In this document: positions 1-5,335 of the stretch, in pieces
Layout of the letters: every line of letters begins with the position of its first letter
Numbering within the stretch: the first letter of the stretch is position 1
Origin: CAZUSP01 sp964623505
Lineage (GTDB): Bacteria; Patescibacteriota; Minisyncoccia; Minisyncoccales; UBA1441
Length of the DNA: 20,903 nucleotides
Direction: 5' to 3'
Assembly (NCBI GenBank): GCA_964623505.1
Contig: CAZUSP010000009.1
Location: 1 to 20,903 of the forward strand
Program-made: the position numbers and the translations under genes
Notes under the pieces: model-generated
Databases searched by the model: none
Told to the model about the DNA's origin: nothing
What the model saw: the letters and a program-made list of their open reading frames with translations, nothing else

Positions 1-165
1 GCGGAGCGTCAGTTTCGCTCAAAAAAGGTTCGCGCAAAGTGTATAATTACAGCACATTTCACTAAAAGTCAACGATTTATGGGCCGCCTCGCTTCGCTCG
101 ACGACCAAATTGAAGGGAAATTTCCAGTAAAAACTTAATTTTTGATCTTGTAAAATGCGATTCGA

Positions 166-197
166 GCCGACATTTTTCAGGTTCTTTGGCAGTTTTT
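166..197 (-). repeat. imperfect inverted repeat, copy 1 (partner 567-598)
   Basis: Read on the minus strand, these 32 bases match the + strand at 567-598 with 3 mismatches by hand alignment, so the two copies are inverted relative to each other. The shared core is CTGAAAAAT followed, after one variable base, by TCGGC. Confidence 0.7.
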
Positions 198-220
198 GCC
201 TCCTGAAAGGAAGCGATAAT

Positions 221-236
221 TTTCAAGTTTTTCTTT
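221..236 (-). repeat. exact 16-base inverted repeat, copy 1 (partner 1355-1370)
   Basis: The minus strand reads AAAGAAAAACTTGAAA. The identical string occurs on the + strand at 1355-1370. It is A-rich, so chance is possible, but both copies lie next to other members of the same repeat set. Confidence 0.5.
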
Positions 237-249
237 GGTGGCAAATTCC

Positions 250-268
250 CGCAACTCACAGAGTTGCG
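250..268. repeat. perfect hairpin, 8-bp stem with 3-base loop
   Basis: CGCAACTC, loop ACA, GAGTTGCG. The stem is perfect but no run of T follows on either strand, so it does not qualify as an intrinsic terminator. Its function is unknown. Confidence 0.6.
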
Positions 269-348
269 ATTCAATCGAAAGAATCTGTCGGTCTCCGTCT
301 TCCATTGATTTTCTGGCATAAATAAAGTACTTCATATATTCTTGATTA

Positions 349-363
349 AAAATTTTCTTTTAC
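349..363 (-). repeat. 15-bp perfect terminal-type inverted repeat, left arm
   Basis: The reverse complement, GTAAAAGAAAATTTT, recurs exactly on the + strand at 611-625. The two arms bound a block of about 277 bp. No transposase lies inside. The arms are AT-rich, so this is only suggestive of a small non-autonomous element. Confidence 0.45.
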
Positions 364-511
364 TTATTACAAAACCAAAAATTGATTTTTTCAACCAAAA
401 TCCCGTTCAATTTTGCCGCCGAGCGAAGTGAGGCAACAAAGGGAAGATTGACTTTTTCTCGAAAGCGGACTACTCTTAAGTTAGCACGAACATTTTTCGC
501 CGCCGCAAGAA

Positions 512-561
512 GCGAAAACAAGCCCCGTGATTTGCGGCTCGCCCACAAGTGAGCTCGCCGT
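512..561 (-). repeat. 50-base imperfect inverted repeat, copy 1 (partner 1383-1432)
   Basis: The minus strand here aligns without gaps to the + strand at 1383-1432 with 42 of 50 identical bases by hand count. Shared stretches include ACGGCGAGC, CTTGTGG and AGCCGCAAAT. The two copies flank the gene at 667-1284, one on each side and in opposite orientation. Confidence 0.75.
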
Positions 562-566
562 GTTCT

Positions 567-598
567 AAAAACTGTCAAAGAATCTGAAAAATATCGGC
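567..598 (+). repeat. imperfect inverted repeat, copy 2 (partner 166-197)
   Basis: Matches the minus strand of 166-197 at 29 of 32 positions. It lies directly beside the 512-561 repeat, so one repeat unit here appears to share segments with units at two other places. Confidence 0.7.
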
Positions 599-608
599 GA
601 ACCATATT

Positions 609-636
609 TTGTAAAAGAAAATTTTCTTAATAAAAT
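609..636 (+). promoter_or_regulatory. possible promoter for the gene at 667
   Basis: A TAAAAT box at 631-636 (5 of 6 to consensus) is preceded, with a 16-base spacer, by TTGTAA at 609-614 (4 of 6). The region is very AT-rich, so such matches are easy to find by chance. An 8-base tandem duplication, TAATTCAC twice at 644-659, lies between this box and the ATG and could be an operator or mere slippage. Confidence 0.3.
611..625 (+). repeat. 15-bp perfect terminal-type inverted repeat, right arm
   Basis: GTAAAAGAAAATTTT, the exact inverted partner of 349-363. It overlaps the proposed promoter of the downstream gene, so if this is an element boundary, the element may supply part of that promoter. 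Confidence 0.45.
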
Positions 637-666
637 AATTAAATAATTCACTAATTCACTAAAAAT

Positions 667-1284
667 ATGAACAATCAAGCTTTTTCTAAAATTTGGATTA
701 TAATTATTGTCATTGTTCTTTTCGCCGGAGGAATTTTCGCTTGGCAGTATTTTAGAGTGCCAAAAGAGGAAGTGAAAGCACCGGAAGGGGGCGAACCCAC
801 CAATTGGGAAAGGCATACAAAAAGTATCTACCAGAACGAAAAGCATGGATTTCAATTAGTTATGCCTTTCAGTTGGAAGGATTATGCCATAAAAGAAGAA
901 ATAAGAGAACAAACGACAATAATACATTTTGGGCTTCCCTTGGAAAGCGATGAAATTTCACAATGGTTGTTAGAACCGGAAAGAACCGAAGAGATTTTTT
1001 ATATTTGGTCCATCCACATAATGCCGATCTCCGAATGGGAATCAGAGAAAAGAAAATGCGAAGATCCGTCCGTGGATTATCCATGTTTTTATCCCCAAGA
1101 AATAGTCAGAAATGAAAAATATGTGTTTGGTTCCGGTTTTTATTTTATTGCTGGCGGATGGGATCCATGCATGGAGGATGAAAGTGTAAAAAAGAAGGAA
1201 GCCTATTTTTGTAGCGTATATTGGGATATGAGTTCGGCGCGAGGATACGACGTTGGTCAATCTTTTTCCCTGCTCCCGAGATAG
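667..1284 (+). CDS. membrane-anchored extracytoplasmic protein of unknown function
   Basis: A 205-residue protein with a short N-terminal cytoplasmic stub, one strongly hydrophobic helix at about residues 10-28 (IIIIVIVLFAGGIFAW), and an acidic and aromatic domain that should sit outside the membrane. There is no lipobox cysteine, so it is probably an uncleaved signal anchor. Four cysteines (131, 140, 168, 182) lie in the outer domain and could form disulfides. Proteins of this layout, a hydrophobic anchor followed by a small soluble domain, are common in Patescibacteria, but I recognise no family and propose no function. The ATG has no Shine-Dalgarno site. The gene stands alone on the + strand and is flanked by inverted repeat copies at 512-561 and 1383-1432. 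Coding status is supported by length, the clean anchor and balanced composition. Confidence 0.8.
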   Translation: MNNQAFSKIWIIIIVIVLFAGGIFAWQYFRVPKEEVKAPEGGEPTNWERHTKSIYQNEKHGFQLVMPFSWKDYAIKEEIREQTTIIHFGLPLESDEISQWLLEPERTEEIFYIWSIHIMPISEWESEKRKCEDPSVDYPCFYPQEIVRNEKYVFGSGFYFIAGGWDPCMEDESVKKKEAYFCSVYWDMSSARGYDVGQSFSLLPR

Positions 1285-1354
1285 AATTAGAAAATATAAT
1301 TCAGATTTTTAACTAAGTATTCTTACCTCGGATTTTTTAGGATAATTTATTGTT

Positions 1355-1370
1355 AAAGAAAAACTTGAAA
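1355..1370 (+). repeat. exact 16-base inverted repeat, copy 2 (partner 221-236)
   Basis: AAAGAAAAACTTGAAA on the + strand, identical to the minus strand at 221-236. It lies 12 bases before the longer repeat copy at 1383-1432. Confidence 0.5.
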
Positions 1371-1382
1371 TTGTCAAAAAAT

Positions 1383-1432
1383 ACGGCGAGCCCGCTTGTG
1401 GACCAGCCGCAAATTACGAGGCTCGTTTTTGC
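1383..1432 (+). repeat. 50-base imperfect inverted repeat, copy 2 (partner 512-561)
   Basis: Aligns to the minus strand of 512-561 at 42 of 50 positions without gaps. Similarity continues weakly beyond both ends, for example a shared GAAAAAGTCAA further on. Confidence 0.75.
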
Positions 1433-1607
1433 CGCCGAAGGCAGCGAAATGCATTCGAACTATTTTCGGTGTAGAGCACCAGCAAGAAAAAGTCAAAAAG
1501 TTTTGGTTCGCCTTGCTTCACTTGGTAATTATTTTATACAGTATTTTGGAAGCAAAAATGAATTGGCGGTTTCGCTTGGGAAGAAATGAAAATTAATAAA
1601 AACTACT

Positions 1608-2498
1608 GTGTCAAAGTTTGAAAGCGCGCCAAATATAAATAATCCCGAAATAAACCCGGCCGAGACGCAGGCAGATATTAGTGCTGACAAAAAAACAAAG
1701 GGTGAGCTTACGCCGGAGGAATTGGAAAAGTTAAAGATAGGGAAGGGGCAAGAACCAGAAAAACCAGAGTTATCATCTGAGAAACAGCTCAAAAATTTGG
1801 AGAGCAAAATGGAAGCTCGACAGCAAGAAATAACCAGATTAACGAAGTCAATTGAGGAGACAAAAGCAAGATTGAATAAAGCACGAGAAAAACTCGGTCT
1901 TCCGCCAACCGAAGAAGATCCGCCAAGCACATCTTCAGAAAAAGATAAGCTAGAAAAATTAAAAGCCCAGCAAGAAGCTCTAGAAAAACAAAAAGAGAGG
2001 CTGGTTAGCCAGTCAGAAAGGAAGCGGCTTATTCATGAGGAAAAAGAAAAAATTCTTCAAGAAAAACTTGATGAGTTGTTTAAGGAATTTGAGGCATTAA
2101 GCCCCCGCGACTTTGAAAGTATTTTTAAGAGCGGAAAGACGCGAGAGGGTGAAAGCATTGAGAGTAAGTCGATGGGCACCCTTGATCCGAAAATAGCGCA
2201 ATCATTAGCGAAAGTCTTTCGAGCGGGAATCAAGCTGCTTCCGAAAATTCTTGAAGCATTGCCGGAGCTTTTGAAAAAGTTTGATGAAGATTTAACGAAA
2301 GAAGCAACCGAGCGCGTGGAGAAAAAACTGGTGGAAGAAAAAGCAAAAATGGAAGAAGAGCAAAAAGGGGAAGAAAAATCAGAAGAGCCAAAACCAAAAG
2401 AAAAGCCAGAAATTCTGCCAAGCGAAGTGCCAGTTGAAAAAGTGAAGCCGGAAATAAACCCAGTTGAGGGGGGAAACATTGAAACCCCGAAAGTGTAA
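1608..2498 (+). CDS. charged coiled-coil protein of unknown function
   Basis: A 296-residue, very Lys/Glu-rich protein. Residues about 35-95 and 108-162 have the heptad-like pattern of long coiled coils. They are followed by a more globular, moderately hydrophobic stretch at about 190-228 (KIAQSLAKVFRAGIKLLPKI) and a Pro/Glu/Lys-rich tail. There is no signal peptide or membrane helix, so it is probably cytoplasmic. No Cys, Trp or Tyr is present, and PEINP occurs near both ends (residues 13-17 and 281-285). The first usable start is GTG at 1608; an in-frame TGA lies 19 bases upstream and no clear ribosome binding site is seen. I recognise no family; a structural or scaffold role would be a guess. 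It converges with the minus-strand block ending at 2621. Confidence 0.75.
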   Translation: MSKFESAPNINNPEINPAETQADISADKKTKGELTPEELEKLKIGKGQEPEKPELSSEKQLKNLESKMEARQQEITRLTKSIEETKARLNKAREKLGLPPTEEDPPSTSSEKDKLEKLKAQQEALEKQKERLVSQSERKRLIHEEKEKILQEKLDELFKEFEALSPRDFESIFKSGKTREGESIESKSMGTLDPKIAQSLAKVFRAGIKLLPKILEALPELLKKFDEDLTKEATERVEKKLVEEKAKMEEEQKGEEKSEEPKPKEKPEILPSEVPVEKVKPEINPVEGGNIETPKV

Positions 2499-2620
2499 CT
2501 GTTTTTACTTCAAACAACAACTTGATCCGGTTGGCAGCTGCTTCGACGCCAACATTCACCCAGACTCCTTGTTTGACTATAGTCGGAGAAGAAGAGCCAC
2601 ATTACACCTTTTATTCTATT
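2499..2620. other. convergent intergenic region with two palindromes
   Basis: The spacer between two convergent genes. It contains a 6-bp stem, GTTGGC at 2530-2535 paired with GCCAAC at 2548-2553, and a perfect 10-bp palindrome GACTATAGTC at 2575-2584. Neither is followed by a T-run on either strand, so neither is a classical intrinsic terminator. They could still be transcript 3'-end structures for the two converging units. Confidence 0.4.
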
Positions 2621-3544
2621 TTAAAAATCTTTTGAGATGAAATTGACCTTTTTTCCGCGCGCCCGAGGAGAGTGTTGCTGGGTCAATTCTTCAGCTCGAG
2701 ACAGGGCTTGTCGGGAAACATCAGACTGGCCATAAGACCGGACCAGTGTCGTTGGACCGGCCATATCCTTGAGCCAGATCAATTTGTCCCCTCGGCCAGC
2801 TAATTTTTCTATCTTCTTGTTCTCGTCTTTGTCGCGACCAACGACTATCTTTGTTTTTCCAATCCAATAATGACGACCGATCTTCAAAAGATCAATGTCG
2901 TTTCCCTTAATGTCTTTTTTCACCCGCCACAACTCTCTTAACCTGATTGAAAACCCTTTATCGGTCAGCAAACATCCGCCGGCTGGCGTAGGATAATCTT
3001 TTAAGCCAAACTTCTTGGCCAAGACCAACTGTCTTTTTCGAGATCGGCCCGAAATGGATTCTAGCCGACGACGGTCCACCTGGCCCATCTTTTCCGGCAG
3101 AGTTATTTGAAGCAGTTGAGCCGAGAGAGGTCTTAGTAAAAATCCTTGCAGGCCGGACTCTTTCTCAACCAATTTAAGCCGACCCTTGGTCTGGCTCATT
3201 GGCCTTTGGCCCAGCACCTCTCCAGTGGCCACAAACCCATATCCTTGTTTTTCCATCAAAGATTTGGCTAAACGAAGCATTAATATGTGGCAATCCGCAC
3301 AAGGATTAAGACCCTGGCCGTATCCATGGCGCGGCTTCTTGACGATAACTAACTGTTCTTCTGAAAAATCAACCACCCTCAGTTTAAGATTATTGGCGCA
3401 AGCTGATCTTCGGGCTCGATCGGCCTTGAGAAAAAACCCCTCAAAGAAAACCAGATCTGTTTTTACTCCTTGAGCCTGAAGAAGGTTGACGCCAATCAGC
3501 GAATCAAGCCCGCCGGAAAACAAGAACAATCCTTTATCCTGCAT
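2621..3544 (-). CDS. PP-loop ATPase, ThiI/MnmA-like tRNA sulfurtransferase family
   Basis: A 307-residue protein with an N-type ATP pyrophosphatase PP-loop, SGGLDS at residues 10-15, as in enzymes that adenylate a tRNA uridine before inserting sulfur. It has a CxxC pair in NPCADC (Cys 82 and 85) and a third cysteine in GGCLLTD (Cys 191). This three-cysteine layout resembles PP-loop thiolation enzymes that carry an Fe-S cluster or use cysteines for persulfide transfer. There is no N-terminal THUMP domain, unlike classical ThiI. From about residue 215 a small C-terminal domain (KIGRHYWIGKTKIVVGR) resembles NFACT-R (DUF814) domains. The ATG at 3544 is preferred to an in-frame TTG one codon earlier; the gene overlaps the 3' end of the YvcK-like gene by 11 bases. 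The exact tRNA target is not resolved. It is the last gene of the minus-strand block. Confidence 0.8.
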   Translation of the reverse strand: MQDKGLFLFSGGLDSLIGVNLLQAQGVKTDLVFFEGFFLKADRARRSACANNLKLRVVDFSEEQLVIVKKPRHGYGQGLNPCADCHILMLRLAKSLMEKQGYGFVATGEVLGQRPMSQTKGRLKLVEKESGLQGFLLRPLSAQLLQITLPEKMGQVDRRRLESISGRSRKRQLVLAKKFGLKDYPTPAGGCLLTDKGFSIRLRELWRVKKDIKGNDIDLLKIGRHYWIGKTKIVVGRDKDENKKIEKLAGRGDKLIWLKDMAGPTTLVRSYGQSDVSRQALSRAEELTQQHSPRARGKKVNFISKDF

Positions 3545-4493
3545 CAATTATATTCATAATTACTCGAGACACTTTTTTGAGATCATGGCGGATAAATCCT
3601 TTCGGCCTTAAAAGATCTTCTTCCACGATTCGGGCATGACGATTTTTCAGTTTCTCAATTGAATAATCGACCGGATCAGATCTTTCTTTTTCATACCTCT
3701 GAATTCTTTCCGACTCCGGTCTTTTGTTGTTGAAAACTATCCAATCAAAAACATCAAAAACCAAGTATTCTTCCATGGCTTCAACAAAATCCTCCCCCTT
3801 GAATTTATTTGTTTCGCCGACCTTGGTCATTAGATTGCACAAATATATCTTCTTGGCCGGGGACTTAAGCAGAGCTTCTTTTATGCCCGGCACCAGCAGA
3901 TTCGGCACAATGCTGGTATAAATATCACCCGGACCAACAACGATAAAATCGGCTTGATCGATGGCCCGACTGGCCTCTTGGTTGGGCGAACAAGGTTTGT
4001 TATAAAAAACCCTCTTGAGACGCAAACAATCGTCGTGCTTGGGGCAGTCAATGTTGGTCTCGCCCTCGATTATCTGACCATTTTCTAACTCAGCCATTAA
4101 CTGAACGTCGTCCAGGGTAGCCGGCAGGACCCGACCTTTAACTTTTAAAATCCTGGCCGCTTCATGCACCCCTTCGGCAAATCCCCCTTTTAAATCGCCG
4201 AGAGCGATCAAAAACAGGTTGCCAAAGCTATGCTTCAAAGAACTGCCGTTGAAACGGTAGTTGAACAACTCGGCCAAGATCTGATCTGATTCTGATAAAG
4301 CCACCAGGGCCATTCTGACATCTCCCGGAGGAAGCACCCCAAATTCCTCTCTTAAACGGCCGGTGGAGCCGCCGTTATCAGCCATAGAAACAACCGCTGA
4401 TAATTCAACCGCTTGGTTTTTCAGTCCCGACAATACCGAGAATATGCCGGTCCCGCCGCCAACAACAACAACTTTAGGCCGTTCCTGGATCAT
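3534..4493 (-). CDS. yvcK: YvcK/CofD-like gluconeogenesis factor
   Basis: A 319-residue protein of the YvcK (CofD-like) family. The N-terminus has the nucleotide-binding glycine loop GGGTG at residues 12-16, followed by the family signature ADNGGSTGRLREE (38-50) and LPPGDVR. The segment KHSFGNLFLIALGDLKGGF and the later FIVVGPGDIYTSIVPNLLV are also typical. YvcK proteins bind UDP-sugars, are required for growth on gluconeogenic carbon sources in Bacillus subtilis, and affect cell wall synthesis and shape. They are related to CofD, but nothing here suggests F420 synthesis. Length is normal. The start codon overlaps the stop of the upstream oxidoreductase beta gene in an ATGA, so translational coupling is likely. 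Its placement directly after a 2-oxoacid oxidoreductase fits a link to carbon flux; that link is inference. Confidence 0.9.
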   Translation of the reverse strand: MIQERPKVVVVGGGTGIFSVLSGLKNQAVELSAVVSMADNGGSTGRLREEFGVLPPGDVRMALVALSESDQILAELFNYRFNGSSLKHSFGNLFLIALGDLKGGFAEGVHEAARILKVKGRVLPATLDDVQLMAELENGQIIEGETNIDCPKHDDCLRLKRVFYNKPCSPNQEASRAIDQADFIVVGPGDIYTSIVPNLLVPGIKEALLKSPAKKIYLCNLMTKVGETNKFKGEDFVEAMEEYLVFDVFDWIVFNNKRPESERIQRYEKERSDPVDYSIEKLKNRHARIVEEDLLRPKGFIRHDLKKVSRVIMNIIDAG

Positions 4494-5335
4494 AGAAACT
4501 CTTGAATTAAGGATTTTTTATCCACCTTTCTTGGCCGCCGGAACCACCACCTCGCCCCATGACTTTCTTCCCAGGTTGGTCTTTGTTTCTGGTAGAAAAT
4601 GCCAAAAGGAATCCGGCCCCCGGTGTAATCCCACGAGTCTATGGCCTTCCGGGCCAGAACAATGTCTTGTTTTTTATCTTCGGAAACAAGGTAGCTGTTT
4701 TCTCTTACTTTTTTCATATCTTCGGGACGGAAAGTGAGGCAGGGCTGCATGATCTCGACCAAAGAAAATCCTTTGTGCTTCAAGGCGGCCTCGATCATTC
4801 TCTTCAGGTTGACTGGGTCAAGAGCTGAGGCCCGGGCAATAAAGCTGGCTCGAGCCGAAAGAGCAACGCTCAGGGGGTTGAAGGGGTGGTCAATGGAGCC
4901 GCCAGGAGTGGTGTTGCCCCGATAGCCCGGCTCCGTTATCGGCGTGGACTGTCCAGTGGTTAAGGCAAAAACCCGATTGTTGAGAACCAAAGCGGTTAGA
5001 TCCGGGTTGAGCCTGGCCATCTGAATCAAATGAGCCACTCCCTCAGCATAAGCGCCTCCGTCTCCCAAAAAGCCAATTACTTTAAGGCCGGGATTGGCCA
5101 TTTTGATCCCGAAGGCCGTTGGCAGAGTCCGCCCATGCAAAGCATAAAAACCATTCACTCTTAAATAGTCGTAGAACTTACCGGCGCAGCCAATATCGGT
5201 AACGGCCACGATATTGTATGGACTCAACCCCCGCTCGACCATTTCGGTAAAAACATTCTGAACCGTCCTCAAAATAATATTATTGGTGCATCCCGGGCAC
5301 CAGGTATTGATTTGGTTCGTTTGAAATCTTTTCAT
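4490..5335 (-). CDS. korB: 2-oxoacid:ferredoxin oxidoreductase, beta subunit (TPP-binding)
   Basis: A 281-residue beta subunit of a 2-oxoacid:ferredoxin oxidoreductase, which decarboxylates a 2-oxoacid to acyl-CoA and passes electrons to ferredoxin. The thiamine diphosphate motif runs from GDGGAYAEG (residues 91-99) to NNRVFALTTGQ (119-129). Four cysteines expected to bind a 4Fe-4S cluster are present: Cys 13 and 16 in WCPGC, Cys 50 in DIGCAGK, and Cys 199 in QPCLTF. A GAGGT Shine-Dalgarno site lies about nine bases before the ATG, and the ATG overlaps the alpha gene's TGA. The symbol follows 2-oxoglutarate enzymes, but the substrate (pyruvate, 2-oxoglutarate or a branched-chain oxoacid) cannot be read from the sequence. 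No separate ferredoxin-like delta subunit lies nearby. Confidence 0.9.
   Translation of the reverse strand: MKRFQTNQINTWCPGCTNNIILRTVQNVFTEMVERGLSPYNIVAVTDIGCAGKFYDYLRVNGFYALHGRTLPTAFGIKMANPGLKVIGFLGDGGAYAEGVAHLIQMARLNPDLTALVLNNRVFALTTGQSTPITEPGYRGNTTPGGSIDHPFNPLSVALSARASFIARASALDPVNLKRMIEAALKHKGFSLVEIMQPCLTFRPEDMKKVRENSYLVSEDKKQDIVLARKAIDSWDYTGGRIPFGIFYQKQRPTWEESHGARWWFRRPRKVDKKSLIQEFL

Larger units (their letters stand above)
1..666. other. gene-free AT-rich stretch with dispersed short inverted repeats
   Basis: No convincing gene is seen here. Two minus-strand reading frames (77-319 and 360-605) are open, but they are low-complexity, match no family I recognise, and run through repeat copies. 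The stretch is AT-rich with small GC-rich islands of the type CGAGCGAAGCGAGG (near 88-100, and a related form near 417-434). It contains an 8-bp-stem hairpin at 250-268 and repeat copies listed separately. The last 60 bases look like the promoter and leader region of the + strand gene at 667. Confidence 0.6.
1285..1607. other. gene-free spacer carrying repeat copies
   Basis: No gene is seen. Two overlapping frames are open (1350-1589 and 1396-1596), but they translate to low-complexity Lys/Arg-rich sequence. The second resembles, over about 25 residues, the translation of the inverted repeat copy at 360-605, which is what a shared nucleotide repeat would give. Repeat copies are at 1355-1370 and 1383-1432. 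No terminator with a T-run was found after the gene ending at 1284. Confidence 0.55.

Noticed and set aside
1..24. GAGCG...CGCTC stem beside an A-run as a terminator
   Set aside because: For the + strand the run after the stem is A, not T. For the minus strand the T-run comes before the stem. It does not fit a terminator on either strand.
250..268. Hairpin as an intrinsic terminator
   Set aside because: The stem is perfect, but neither strand has a T-run after it and no gene ends nearby.
77..605. Two minus-strand open frames (77-319 and 360-605)
   Set aside because: Both run through inverted repeat copies, have skewed Arg/Lys/Ser composition, and lack a good start or any family resemblance. 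Similarity of the second to a + strand frame at 1396-1596 is explained by the nucleotide repeat.
2057..2559. Minus-strand open frames opposite the coiled-coil gene
   Set aside because: Ser/Phe-rich and Leu-rich translations are the expected mirror of Lys/Glu codons on the + strand; no independent support.
1..2600. CRISPR array or prophage in the repeat-rich left region
   Set aside because: The repeats are few, inverted and of unequal length and spacing. No cas, integrase, transposase or capsid-like gene is present.
2499..2620. tRNA or small RNA gene in the convergent spacer
   Set aside because: The stems do not form a cloverleaf, and no T-loop consensus or matching acceptor ends were found.
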